From WLMZ01 sp963732585 (lineage in GTDB: Bacteria; Actinomycetota; Acidimicrobiia; Acidimicrobiales; Ilumatobacteraceae), in NCBI GenBank assembly GCA_963732585.1, contig CAVSZY010000003.1, forward strand, positions 1,674,001 through 1,738,000: a stretch of 64,000 nucleotides of DNA, written 5' to 3'. Numbering within the stretch: the stretch's first letter is position 1; each line of letters begins with the position of its first letter. Below the pieces are notes generated by a model. It had not been told where the DNA came from. It was given only the letters and a program-made list of their open reading frames with translations, and did no database searches. Made by a program: the position numbers and the translations under genes. Shown piece after piece: positions 1-9,720 of the stretch.

Positions 1-509
1 CCTCGGCAGTCGCGGATCTCGAGGCTGGGCCAGCGGGACAAGATCTGCACATCGACACCAGAGCCTCGGTTCTCGATCGCGACCAATCGAGTCTGGCCGC
101 GCTCAACATCGCCGGTCTCGTCGATCTCGATTCCGCATTCGCCCTGGCCATGGCGATAATCGCGATTGCGATCTTCGTCTTCGGACTGCTGTTGCAGCGT
201 CGTCGTGAATATGTCACATTGCGCGCCCAAGGGCTCGATGCGCGCACGGTGCGCACGATCATCGCCTCCGAAGCAGCGACCGTCGCGGTCGCAGGCTGTC
301 TCGCCGGTATGGCGATCGGCGCCGTCATGGGCCTGTACTTCGTACGTGTCCTGCGGCCATTGTTCGTGCTCGACCCGGCGTATCGGCTACCGCTCAGCGC
401 GTTGCTGATACCGATCGCGCTGGTCGGCATCGCAACGATTCCCTCGACGTTGGTGGCGTCACGGTTGGTCAATGCGCTCGAGCCGACTGAACTGCTGAGA
501 GATGAATGA
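1..509 (+). CDS. FtsX-family ABC permease, C-terminal part (5' end outside window)
   Basis: The reading frame is open from the left edge to a TGA at 507-509, so only the last ~169 residues are present. About residue 50 onward there is a hydrophobic helix, then a cytoplasmic stretch with the QRRREYVTLRAQG pattern, two more membrane helices and a final LEPTELLRDE tail. This arrangement is typical of the C-terminal core of FtsX/MacB-type permeases, which couple an ATPase to extracytoplasmic substrate release or cell-wall control. The partner ATPase would lie upstream of the window. An internal ATG at 150 exists but the upstream frame keeps the same character, so it is not the true start. The substrate cannot be told from this fragment. 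Confidence 0.75.
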   Translation, partial: SAVADLEAGPAGQDLHIDTRASVLDRDQSSLAALNIAGLVDLDSAFALAMAIIAIAIFVFGLLLQRRREYVTLRAQGLDARTVRTIIASEAATVAVAGCLAGMAIGAVMGLYFVRVLRPLFVLDPAYRLPLSALLIPIALVGIATIPSTLVASRLVNALEPTELLRDE

Positions 510-511
510 GC

Positions 512-580
512 ATGCGCATCGGGCTGCAACTCACGGTCACTAAAAGTGACATTCTGGCGAAGGATTATGAAGGTTATTGA
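512..580 (+). other. 22-codon ORF just after the permease, possible remnant of a next gene
   Basis: An ATG three bases after the permease stop opens a 22-residue frame (MRIGLQLTVTKSD...) ending at TGA 578-580. The spacing is that of a translationally coupled next gene, and the first eight residues look like the start of a membrane protein, but the frame stops before any hydrophobic segment. I read it as a possible leftover start codon of a deleted operon gene. It could equally be meaningless. Confidence 0.25.
536..550. promoter_or_regulatory. Perfect 6-bp palindrome (GTCACT-AAA-AGTGAC), possible operator
   Basis: GTCACT at 536-541 and AGTGAC at 545-550 are exact reverse complements separated by AAA. 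The site lies in the only sizeable gap before the RND cassette, about 150 bases ahead of the first pump, and a TTGACA follows at 577-582. A dimeric repressor site controlling the pump operon is plausible. No regulator gene is nearby in the window, so its identity is unknown. Confidence 0.3.
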
Positions 581-705
581 CAATCGCATGCGGTAGGCAG
601 ACAGTGAGGAAACTCGGAGAGTGGGAGGTTTGGGGTGAAGGATTTTCGAATTCTTGACGCGTGTACCGAGGGTGTTTCCCGTGTCGGCGACGTCGGCGAG
701 CAACC

Positions 706-3700
706 GTGATCGCGCAGCTGGTGAGTCGAGCGATCCGAGTTCGTTCGCTGCTCGCCACGGTCGTTGTCGCCGTCGTCATCTTCGGCCCGATGCGGCTTAG
801 AGGGGCACCAGTCGAGGTCTTGCCCGAGTTCAATCCGCCGGTCGTCGAGGTGCAGACCGAGGCCCTTGGGCTGTCGGCCGTCGAGGTCGAGCAGCTGATC
901 ACTGTCCCCCTTGAAGCGGACCTCCTCAACGGTGTGGCCTTCGTCGAGGACATCAGCTCGCGTTCGATCGCTGGCCTGTCGTCAATCGTGATGCAATTCG
1001 AAGAGGGCACCGACCTGCTCGACGCCCGCCAACTCGTGCAAGAACGTTTGACCCAAGCGGCAGGGCTGCCCAACGTCTCGCGGGCGCCGGCGATGGTGCA
1101 GCCGCTGTCCTCGGAGAGCCGGGTGATGATGATCGGCCTCACCTCCAACGACGTCTCGCTCGTCGACCTCGGGGTGTTGGCCCGCTGGACGATTCGCCCG
1201 ACGTTGATGGGTGTCGACGGTGTCGCCAACGTCTCGGTGTGGGGCCAACGTGAGCAACAGCTGCAAGTGCAGGTCGACCTCGCCAAGCTGGCGGAGAAGC
1301 GGGTCACTTTGCAGGACGTGGTCAACACGGTCGGCAACGCGTTATGGGTGACGCCGCTGACATTCCTCGAGGCCTCAACCCCCGGCGTCGGTGGTTTCAT
1401 CGACGGCCCCAACCAACGCATCGGCATCCGCCACATTCCAACGATCTCGCGTCCGGAAGACCTCGCCAAGGTCGTCGTCGATGAGCGCCCCGATCTCGTG
1501 GTCGGTGATGTCGCCACCATCGTCGAAGATCATCAGCCGTTGATCGGCGACGCACTCGTCGGCGACACCCTGGACTCTTTTTGGTGGTGGAGAAGTTTCC
1601 CTGGAGCAACACGCGCGACGCCACAGCAGGGATCGAAGCTGCGCTCGCCGAGCTTGCCCCAGGCCTCGCCGGGGTAACGGTAGACACCGCCCTGTTTCGA
1701 CCCGCCGACTACCTCTCCCGATCGATCGACAACATCCAACGGTCAGCCGTGATCGCCTTGGTGCTCGTCATCCTGACGATGCTGCTGCTCGTCGGCAGCG
1801 TGCGGGCCACGATCGTCGCCGGGTTGTCGTTGATGACGGTGATGATCGCTGCCGGGTTTGTGGTGCTCGCCACAGGGGCGACGATGAACGCGATCACGAT
1901 CGTCGGGTTGGCGGTCGCCGCGCTGTTGGTCATCGATGATTCGATCCGCAACGTCGACGGGCTGACCAGACCAGGCGATCGGACCGCAGGGCTGGTGCGG
2001 TCGGCGTCGTCCAACGTCGCCTCGTTTGGCTTCGCTGCCGTCATCCTTGCGGTATCGCTCACCCCGGCCTTGTGGATGGTTGGCGTCGCCGGAAAGTTCG
2101 TGCCGAGCATCGTTGCGGCCGTCGCAATCGCACTCGCACTGGCGTTTGTCGTCAGCATCACGGTGACTCCTGCCCTGGCGAGCCTGGTCTTTGCTCGGCT
2201 ACCGGGCGGCCGAGCGGGTCGTCGGCCAGCGAGCGCCGCCGAGCAGCGCTACGCGCCGCTGCTGCACCGAGTGCTGGCCAAGCCGAAAGGCGCCGCCCTG
2301 GCAGGAGTGGCGCTGCTTGCCGTCGCCGCGGCGATGATCCCTGTGTTGGAACGCGAGTTCATGCCCCAGTTTCGCCAGACAGACGTCATCGTCAGCTTCG
2401 AAGCTGCGCCGGGAGTGTCTTTGCAAGAGTCACGCCGCATCGCCACGACGGCGGCACACGAACTTGCACAACTGCCGGGCGTTGCCGAGGCCGGATCTCA
2501 GATTGGGCGCGCGATTCTCTCTGACGAGATCACCGAGGTCGACCGCGGCGTGATTTGGCTCAGTCTCGACCCGTCGACGGACTATGACGCAACGATTGCT
2601 TCGGTGCGCAATGTGATCGTTGGTTATCCGGGCTTCGGCACGCCGGAAATCAGCTCGTACACCAACGACCGTGTGCGCGATGAACTTCAGCAGGCAAAGG
2701 GCGACCTCGTCGTTCGGGTGTACGGCGAAGATCCAGAACAACTCACCCCACTGGCCCTAGAGCTGGCAGGTTCCGTCGCCACAGTCGATGGCGTCGCCGA
2801 CGCTCGGGCAGATCTGCCGGTGCTCGCTCCGGCGGTGGAGATCGATGTCGATCTAGACCGGGCCGCTGAAGCGTTGATCAAGCCCGGTGATGCCCGCCGT
2901 GCGGCAGCAACGGTGTTCGCCGGGATCGAGGTCGGGTCGCTGTTCGAGGAACAACGTGTCTTCGAAGTCGTGGTGTGGAGCAAGCCTGAGTATCGCAACA
3001 GTGTTTCCAGCGTCGAAAGTTTGCCGATCGATACCCCGACGGGCAAACCGGTCACGCTCGGCAGCGTTGCCGACATCAGCATCGCCCCAAACCAGCGGGT
3101 GATCGAACGCCACTCGGTCTCGCGTTACGTCGACGTCGTCGTCGATGTGCCCGAGCGCAACATCGATGCAGTGCGCGACGACGTCAAAGCCTTGGTCGCT
3201 GCTCGTGGCCTGCCCTACGAGTTCCATGTCGGCTATCTGGCCAACGGCAGTGACAGTCGATCGAACACGCGCAGCGTTGTACTCGTCGGGGTTGCCGCAG
3301 CGATGATCATCTTCTTGCTTCTGCAAGCAGCGCTCTCGAGCTGGAGATTGGCGACGATGTTGACGTCGACAACCCTGGCTGCGCTCGCCGGAAGTATGGT
3401 TGCCATAGCCCTCGATGGCCGGACCTACTCGGTCGGCTCGTTGGCTGGTCTCGTCCTCGTCGGCGGGTTGACGCTGCGCGGCGGACTTGCCTTGCTGATG
3501 CGCTACTCGACGATGCAAGTCGAGGGTGACGCGCTCGGACTTGAGCTCGTCACGACCGGCGCCCACCGGCAGTTCGCCTCCACCTTCGCCTCGTCGGTGG
3601 CGATCATCGTCGCCACGATTCCGTTCCTCGTCTTCGGTACCGAGGCCGGGTTGGAGATCCTGCGGCCGTTTGCGGTGGCCGTGCTTGGCGGCACGATCAC

Positions 3701-3878
3701 CGCCGCAGTCATCAATCTCTTCGTCCTGCCCTCCATCTATCACTGGATCGCGCGGCCCACTACGCCTGACGAAGACCTACATCGGCCGGCTCCGGCGCCG
3801 GCACCAGACGAAGACGCCGAGCTTGCATACGGCGGCGAACTCGCCAACGACAGAGCCGGGGAGTTGGTTGCTCACTGA
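706..3878 (+). pseudogene. CusA/CzcA-type RND efflux pump, one frameshift near 1570
   Basis: The product would be a heavy-metal-type RND proton antiporter of about 1,057 residues. The first ~290 residues read in one frame (VEVLPEFNPP near the N-terminus, then LIGDALVGDT) and the rest in another (VVEKFPW onward to 3878). Adding one C to the CCC run at 1568-1570 restores GDTPGLFLVVEKFPW, which matches the intact pump downstream. The transmembrane-4 motif is VIDDSIRNVDG and is degenerate compared with VVDDAIIDVEN in the downstream copy, so even a repaired protein may work differently. I chose GTG 706, which gives the short N-terminal tail usual before the first helix; GTG 721 or 661 are alternatives. 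Real decay and a sequencing error cannot be separated here. Confidence 0.8.
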
Positions 3879-3890
3879 AGGAGGGACTAC

Positions 3891-4340
3891 GTGAAGAACT
3901 CACGATCGAACGGTTCGCAGTTCAACGCCGTCGCCACGGTTGTGGCCCTGATGCTGCTGGCTGCAGCGTGTTCGGACGCCACTGCCTACAGCTACGTCGC
4001 GCCGGCCAATGTCGAAGCGATCAGCGACGGTCTCTCGCAGGTGGTGTTGACCGAGGAGGCCGCGACGCGAACCGGCCTGACAACCGCAGTGGTGGTCCGC
4101 GAGGACGTCGGCGGGGTCGATCGCTTGATCATTCCGTACTCGGCGGTGATGTATCACTACGACGGCACGACCTGGACTTACACCAATCCCGAAGGCCTGA
4201 CCTTCATCCGTGCGGCGGTCGATATCGAGTCAGTCGACGGCGACCGGGCGATTCTTACCTCTGGGCCTGAACCGGGAACGAAAGTCGTTTCCGTCGGTGC
4301 CGCCGAGTTGTATGGAGCCGAGTTCGGCGTCGGGAAGTAG
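3891..4340 (+). CDS. Short lipoprotein resembling the C-terminal end of a CusB-type RND adaptor
   Basis: GTG 3891 follows a strong AAGGAGGG at 3878-3885. The 149-residue product has a signal helix ending in LAAACSD, a lipobox with Cys near residue 27. The remainder has the pattern of the beta-barrel and membrane-proximal end of periplasmic adaptors: LIIPYSAVMYHYDG, then a strand-rich part, then GPEPGTKVVSVGAAELYG. The lipoyl domain and long coiled-coil hairpin of normal adaptors (300-450 residues) are missing. It lies 12 bases after one RND pump and 6 before another, which supports a shared adaptor or accessory role on the outer face of the membrane. Assignment to the adaptor family is by pattern only. 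Confidence 0.65.
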   Translation: MKNSRSNGSQFNAVATVVALMLLAAACSDATAYSYVAPANVEAISDGLSQVVLTEEAATRTGLTTAVVVREDVGGVDRLIIPYSAVMYHYDGTTWTYTNPEGLTFIRAAVDIESVDGDRAILTSGPEPGTKVVSVGAAELYGAEFGVGK

Positions 4341-4346
4341 CGGGAG

Positions 4347-7300
4347 ATGCGCTGGATCGTCGCCCTCAGCCTGCGCTTCAAGTACCTCGCGGTGCTTGTG
4401 CCGATCGTGCTGATGACGGCAGGCGCGCTCCAACTGCGCAACGCTCCCGTCGATGTCTTTCCTGAGTTCGCGCCGCCTCGTGTCGAGGTGCAGACCGCGG
4501 CCCTCGGACTGTCGGCCACCGAGGTCGAGGAGCTGGTTACGGTTCCGCTCGAGGAGGCGCTGAGCGGACTCGACAAGCTGGAGACGATTCGCTCCAAGTC
4601 GGTGCCGGACCTGTCGTCGATCATGATGATCTTCGAGCCAAAGGCCGATCTCCTTCGCGCCCGCCAATTGGTGCAGGAGCGCTTGGCGGCGGTCATCCCC
4701 TCGTTGCCTCGCTGGGCCAGCCCGCCCTTGATCTTGCAACCATTGTCGGCGACAAGTCGGGCGATGAAAATTGGGCTGACCTCAGACGATCACAGTCTGA
4801 TCGACATGTCGATGACGTCGTATTGGCGGATCCGTCAGCGGCTGATGCGCGTGCCCGGCGTGGCCAATGTCGCCATCTGGGGTGAACGGCTGGAGATGCT
4901 GCAGGTGCAGGTCGATCCGGAACGGATGGGAACGCTACAGGTCTCGCTGAATCAGATCATGCAGGCTGCTGCCGACGCCGTCGATTCCGGCATTCTGCAG
5001 TACTCCGATGGCGCCTATATCGGCACTGGCGGCTTCATCGAGACGCCCAACCAGCGTCTCGGGCTACGCCACAATCTCCCGATCTTGACGCCCGAGGATC
5101 TGGCCAGGGTACCTGTCGCCAGCCGCGGCGGCGAGGTGTTGACGTTGGCCGACCTGGCCGTGGTCAAGGTCGACAACCAACCCCTGATCGGTGACGCGGT
5201 GATCAACGACGGGCCGGGTTTGATGCTCATCGTCGAGAAGTTTCCGTGGGGCAACACCCTCGAGGTGACGCGCGGCGTCGAGGCCGCGTTGGAGGAGATG
5301 AAGCCGGGGCTGCCCGGCGTAGAGATCGACAGCGAGATCTTCCGGCCAGCGACGTTTATCGAGCTGTCGCTCAACAACTTGCGGCAATCGCTGCTGATCG
5401 GATCGATCCTCGTCGTGCTGGTGTTGTGGCTGTTCTTGATGGAGTGGCGGGTGGCGATCATCAGCTTGATCGCCGTTCCGATGGCGTTGGTCAGCGCCGG
5501 GATGATCCTCTACGTGCGCGGCGCGACGATCAACGTGATGGTGCTCGCTGGGTTGATCATCGCCCTCGGTGACGTTGTCGACGACGCGATCATCGATGTC
5601 GAAAACATCGTCAGACGATTACGACAGAACCGTCTCGAAGGCACGGGTGTGTCCACCTACCGCATCGTTTTCGAAGCCTCGGTCGAGGTGCGCAGCGCGA
5701 TCGTGTACGCCACGCTGATCGAGGTCGTCGCCCTGATTCCCGTGTTCTTTCTCGACGGCCTCTCCGGCGCGTTCTTCCGTCCCTTGGCCGAGTCGTATGC
5801 CCTGGCACTGCTGGCGTCAATGGCCGTGGCGCTGACGATCACCCCCGCGTTGTGTTTGATCTTGTTGCGCAACGCGCCGCTGCGGCATCGGCAGTCGCCG
5901 CTAGTGCCATTGCTGCATCGTGGCTACACGCGCCTCACGACCCGGGTCGTTCGCTCACCACGTCCGGTATATGCCTCCTTCGCCGGGCTGGTGTTGATAG
6001 GCGGGCTGGCTTATCCGTCGCTTGGACAAGAACTGCTGCCCGAGTTCAAGGAGCGCGACTTCTTGATGCACTGGCTGACACGCCCAGGGACCTCGCAAGC
6101 CGAGATGCATCGCATCACCGAGGAGGTCAGTCCGGAGCTGCGCGCGGTCCCCGGCGTACGTAACTTTGGAGCGCATATCGGTCAGGCGCTGACAGCCGAC
6201 GAGGTGGTCGGAGTCGACTTCGGTGAGAACTGGATCAGCGTCGACCCGGCGGCTGACTACGACAAGACGGTGGTCGCCATCCAACAGACCGTCGATGCCT
6301 ACCCGGGCCTGTATCGCGACGTGCAGACCTACCTCAAGGAGCGCATTCGCGAGGTGCTGACCGGCTCCAGCGACGCAATCGTGATTCGGGTTTTTGGCCC
6401 CGACCTCGACGTGCTCGACGCCAAGGCGCACGAGATCGAAGCGGCACTCGGTTCCGTCTCTGCGCTCCAGGATCTGCACGTCGAACTGCATGTCAAGGTG
6501 CCGCAATTGGCCGTCGACGTCGATCTTGAGTCGGCCCGACGGTACGGGATTCTGCCCGGCGAGATCCGCCGAGCGGTGGCGACGATCGTCGGTGGCGAAG
6601 AGGTTGGCGACGTCTTTCGCTATGGCCAGGCCTATGACATCCAGGTGTGGAGCATCCCCGAGGCGCGCCACAGCGTCGACGCCGTTCAGAACCTGCTGAT
6701 CGACACCCCAACGGGTGATCGCGTCAAACTGTCCGAGATCGCCGACGTCTCGATCAGACCGGTCGACAACACCGTCGAGCGTGAGAATCAGTCGCGCCGA
6801 CTCGACGTCAGCGCCAACATCGACGGCCGCGACCTCAGTGGCGTCACCAACGACGTCGAAGCCATCGTCGACCAGATCGGTATGCCGCTCGGATATCGGG
6901 TTGAGATCATCGGTGAGTTTCAGGAACGTCAGAACTCGCAGCGCAAGCTGCTGCAGTATTCGCTGATCGCCGCCGCGTTGATACTGCTGTTGCTGTATGT
7001 CTCGTTCAACAGCTGGCGACTGGCGGTGTTGTCGATCCTCTGCCTGCCATCGGCGTTGGTCGGCGGGATCCTCGCTGCCTATGTCACCGGTGGCGTGCTC
7101 TCGCTGGGCTCGTTGGTCGGCTTCCTGACCATTCTCGGTATCGCCGCCCGCAACGGGATCATGATGATCAGCCACTTCCAGCACCTCGAACGTGAGGAGG
7201 GCATGGAGTTCGGGCCCGAACTCGTCAGGCGTGGCGCACAGGAACGGCTGGTGCCGATCGTGATGACGGCATTGACGACAGCCCTGGCGCTGATTCCGTT

Positions 7301-7484
7301 GATCATCGCTGGCAACATCGCCGGTCACGAGATCGAACACCCGATGGCGATCGTCATCCTTGGCGGGCTGTTGAGCTCCACCTTCGTCAATCTCTTCGTC
7401 GTACCGCCGCTGTATTTGAGGTTCGGTCGCCCGAGCGTTGATCGGGTGTCGACGGAACAACCATTGTCATTGGAATCGACGTGA
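4347..7484 (+). CDS. CusA/CzcA-type heavy-metal RND efflux pump, intact
   Basis: This is a full-length 1,045-residue RND transporter of the heavy-metal efflux group, a trimeric proton-driven inner-membrane pump. Typical segments appear in order: an N-terminal helix, PVDVFPEFAPPRVEVQT, a porter domain, IVEKFPWGNT, then helix 4 with VVDDAIIDVEN near residue 412 carrying the proton-relay acids, and a second matching half ending in LYLRFGRPS. The ATG at 4347 is 6 bases after the lipoprotein stop, and the next gene's GTG overlaps this stop. It resembles the frameshifted pump upstream along its whole length, so the two are old tandem duplicates. The transported ion or compound cannot be told from the sequence. 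Confidence 0.92.
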   Translation: MRWIVALSLRFKYLAVLVPIVLMTAGALQLRNAPVDVFPEFAPPRVEVQTAALGLSATEVEELVTVPLEEALSGLDKLETIRSKSVPDLSSIMMIFEPKADLLRARQLVQERLAAVIPSLPRWASPPLILQPLSATSRAMKIGLTSDDHSLIDMSMTSYWRIRQRLMRVPGVANVAIWGERLEMLQVQVDPERMGTLQVSLNQIMQAAADAVDSGILQYSDGAYIGTGGFIETPNQRLGLRHNLPILTPEDLARVPVASRGGEVLTLADLAVVKVDNQPLIGDAVINDGPGLMLIVEKFPWGNTLEVTRGVEAALEEMKPGLPGVEIDSEIFRPATFIELSLNNLRQSLLIGSILVVLVLWLFLMEWRVAIISLIAVPMALVSAGMILYVRGATINVMVLAGLIIALGDVVDDAIIDVENIVRRLRQNRLEGTGVSTYRIVFEASVEVRSAIVYATLIEVVALIPVFFLDGLSGAFFRPLAESYALALLASMAVALTITPALCLILLRNAPLRHRQSPLVPLLHRGYTRLTTRVVRSPRPVYASFAGLVLIGGLAYPSLGQELLPEFKERDFLMHWLTRPGTSQAEMHRITEEVSPELRAVPGVRNFGAHIGQALTADEVVGVDFGENWISVDPAADYDKTVVAIQQTVDAYPGLYRDVQTYLKERIREVLTGSSDAIVIRVFGPDLDVLDAKAHEIEAALGSVSALQDLHVELHVKVPQLAVDVDLESARRYGILPGEIRRAVATIVGGEEVGDVFRYGQAYDIQVWSIPEARHSVDAVQNLLIDTPTGDRVKLSEIADVSIRPVDNTVERENQSRRLDVSANIDGRDLSGVTNDVEAIVDQIGMPLGYRVEIIGEFQERQNSQRKLLQYSLIAAALILLLLYVSFNSWRLAVLSILCLPSALVGGILAAYVTGGVLSLGSLVGFLTILGIAARNGIMMISHFQHLEREEGMEFGPELVRRGAQERLVPIVMTALTTALALIPLIIAGNIAGHEIEHPMAIVILGGLLSSTFVNLFVVPPLYLRFGRPSVDRVSTEQPLSLEST

Positions 7485-7501
7485 GCACACAAGGGAGCGC
7501 C

Positions 7502-8485
7502 ATGGCCAGATCACGATTCCTGGGAGTGCGAAGGTGCCGCAGTGTCTTCGCCGCCGCGATGTTGGCGGTGTTGTCAACCGCCTGTAGCGAACGCACGAAT
7601 ACGATTTCGCCGCGTCAAGCGAACCCGGATGCGACCCTGGCCGCCGCCGCCGCGCCCGTGCTTGCGGTGCTCGATGAGCCACGCGTCGACCTCGAAGCGA
7701 CCGGCGGGATCGAACCGATCTTCGAGGACTTTGCCGCGGCGACGTTCACCAACCCGACCGTGATCGACAACCCGTGGTTCCCGTTCGCGCCTGGCACCCA
7801 CCTCGTGCTCACCGGTACCACCGTCGATGATGGCGAAACGCTCGCCCACCGTCTCGAATACATCGTCACCAACTTGACCAAGGAAATTCTCGGGGTGACC
7901 ACGGTGGTGGCGTGGATCGAGGACTACAGCGATGACGAGTTGGTCGAAGCTGAGATGGCGTTCTATGCCCAAGCGGACGACGGCACGGTGTGGTTCTTCG
8001 GTGAGTATCCCGAGGAGTATGAGGACGAGGAGTTCATCACTGCGCCGGCGTGGATCGCCGGTGTCGAGGGTGCCCGTCCCGGAATCACGATGTACGCCGA
8101 CCCCCAGCCCGGGCTCCCCCACTACTTCCAGGGCTGGGGGCCAGGTGTGGATTGGTCGGACTACGCCAGAATCGATTCCCTCGGCGACGAAGTGTGCATC
8201 GAGCTCGACTGCTATAGCGACACGTTGACGGTGGCAGAGTCGAGCCTCGGCGAGGCAGGAATCTTTCAGCTGAAGTCGTACGCCAAGGGCGTGGGCACGA
8301 TCAAGGTCGACTTCCAAGGCGCCGATCTGACCCAGGAGCAGCTCGAGCTGACCGGTCTCTCGACGATCACCGACGTGCAGATGGAGCGTTACATCGCCGC
8401 GGCGATGGCGATGGAAGCGCACGCCTACGCGATCAGCCCCACCGTGTACGGCACGACGCCCCCACTGGTGGTTGCTGGCAGCTAA
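7502..8485 (+). CDS. Secreted lipoprotein of unknown function, last gene of the RND cassette
   Basis: The start is set at ATG 7502, which has AAGGGAG 5-6 bases upstream; a GTG at 7481 overlaps the pump stop in the same frame and is the alternative. The 327-residue protein begins with a signal helix ending LSTACSE (lipobox). The mature part is acidic and contains NPWFPFAPGTHLVLTG, an EEYEDEEF acidic patch, and a CIELDC pair of cysteines four residues apart. I recognise the layout (a beta-rich domain of about 200 residues starting NPWFPF) from uncharacterised bacterial lipoproteins but know no function. Its position suggests co-expression with the efflux pumps. Confidence 0.7.
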   Translation: MARSRFLGVRRCRSVFAAAMLAVLSTACSERTNTISPRQANPDATLAAAAAPVLAVLDEPRVDLEATGGIEPIFEDFAAATFTNPTVIDNPWFPFAPGTHLVLTGTTVDDGETLAHRLEYIVTNLTKEILGVTTVVAWIEDYSDDELVEAEMAFYAQADDGTVWFFGEYPEEYEDEEFITAPAWIAGVEGARPGITMYADPQPGLPHYFQGWGPGVDWSDYARIDSLGDEVCIELDCYSDTLTVAESSLGEAGIFQLKSYAKGVGTIKVDFQGADLTQEQLELTGLSTITDVQMERYIAAAMAMEAHAYAISPTVYGTTPPLVVAGS

Positions 8486-8743
8486 CGACCTTCGTTCGGA
8501 TCGTCGTCATTGTCGAATGAAAGCCGGATTCGTTGCATCATTGTGTGCACACCGGGCCGCTGTCGAGATCGGAGATGACGAGGGTTCGAGCGAGATACGC
8601 TGATGTCCCGTAAACTGTTCCCGTCACTCCCTTTACCCGGGTTGCTCTAGGGATCACAGTAGAAGGAGCGGCATCGTCTCGATAGCCGTCAAAAGTAATA
8701 GAACACCAGCTCAGCGGGCACTCCCGACGAGCTGAACAATCAA

Positions 8744-8820
8744 CGGAATGTGGCGCAGCTTGGTAGCGCACCTGCTTTGGGAGCAGGGGGTCGGAGGTTC
8801 AAATCCTCTCATTCCGACCA
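8744..8820 (+). tRNA. tRNA-Pro (anticodon TGG)
   Basis: A complete cloverleaf is visible: acceptor CGGAATG at 8744-8750 pairs with CATTCCG at 8810-8816, the D arm has GCGC/GCGC, the anticodon stem CCTGC/GCAGG encloses loop TTTGGGA with anticodon TGG at 8778-8780, and the T arm GGAGG/CCTCT carries TTCAAAT. The 3' ACCA is encoded. It reads UGG and decodes proline CCA and related codons. Confidence 0.95.
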
Positions 8821-8964
8821 TCATGAGCAGGGATGATATGATCTGGCTGATCGTTCCCGGTGGCCATATATCAGCAATGTATCCACCGGTAGCGTCCCAA
8901 ACCCTGGAGGCGATGCACAGTTCGAAGGAAGTCGGGCAACCAAGGTTCGAAAGCAGCGCGACAA

Positions 8965-9720
8965 ATGGGTCGTGCACTAAGCGCGAGTCCACAAACGACC
9001 TCGAGCGCACAATCGCTGAATTCGTCCGAGGCCAGCCGTAACAAGACGGTCACGGTGATCGTCCGCGAAGACCGCGTTGGAAGTGCTGCCGCTGCTGTGG
9101 AGGCGGCGGGCGGGCGAGTTGTTCGAATCCGCCATGCCGGACCATGGTGTCGGGTCTCGCAGAGGTCCCGAGTTCGGCCGTAGCCGTAATGGTCGACAGC
9201 GCCGGTGTCGTGTCGGTGACGCCCAACGGGCAGGTTAGGTCGCTTGGCAGCGAATGGATCAACGACAACGACATGGGTTCGCTGTACTCGGTGACCAAGG
9301 GTGCCGGGATCCACACGGCGTATGGATACTCCGATGCTGCTGGCAACAAGATCACCGGCAAGGGCATCGGGGTGGCGTTGATCGACTCGGCGTCGTGCCC
9401 GTGCGTGGTCTGGCGTCACCAGGCCAGGTCGTCAACGGTCCTGACCTGTCGTTCGAGTCGCAGATCCCGTCGTTGGCGACGCTCGACACGTTTGGTCACG
9501 GCACGCATATGGCCGGCGTCATCGCCGGACGCGATCCTGAGGTCCAACATGGCTCAGAGAACAACTCACAGTACTTCGTTGGCGTCGCCCCACGGGCCAC
9601 GCTGGTCAACGTGAAGGGCTGCCGCGCTGATGGCGCAGTTGATGTATCCCAGGTGATCGCGGCAATTGACTGGGTAGTGGCCCACCGCAACGACCCTGGG
9701 CTCAATATCCGGGTGCTTAA
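8965..9720 (+). pseudogene. S8 (subtilisin-like) protease, N-terminal half, frameshifted and cut by an IS
   Basis: Three reading frames give consecutive parts of one protein. From about 9043 comes a propeptide-like segment (KTVTVIVRED...), which changes frame near 9140. The part with GKGIGVALIDS (catalytic Asp region) then loses a G near 9389-9390, since GGG instead of GG gives LIDSGVVPVRG. The last part holds the catalytic His motif GHGTHMAGV and ends with NIRVLN at 9717-9720. The protein resumes at 11351. Family membership is clear from the Asp, His and later Ser motifs. The true start is not certain; no signal peptide was recognised upstream. The gene is dead in this copy unless the small shifts are sequencing errors and the IS is recent. 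Confidence 0.75.
9717..9720. repeat. Target-site duplication TTAA, left copy (right copy 11351-11354)
   Basis: TTAA occurs directly before the element and again directly after it. Removing the element and one copy joins GTGCTTAAC to CTCTCA and restores the protease reading V-L-N-L-S-Y-G without any change of frame, which is strong proof of the insertion boundaries. Confidence 0.9.

Noticed and set aside
577..605. A possible promoter TTGACA with GACAGT 17 bases later
   Set aside because: The -10 has only a weak match; kept as a remark under the palindrome, not as a feature.
540..1520. A minus-strand frame of 326 codons over the first RND gene
   Set aside because: It is Ser/Thr/Arg-rich, has no motifs, and mirrors the real coding strand.
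5955..7460. A minus-strand frame of 501 codons over the second RND gene
   Set aside because: Shadow of a perfectly recognisable pump gene; Arg/Asp/Gln-rich with no motif.
8711..9010. A minus-strand frame ending in GFEPPTPCSQ-like residues across tRNA-Pro
   Set aside because: This kind of peptide is a known artefact of translating tRNA genes.
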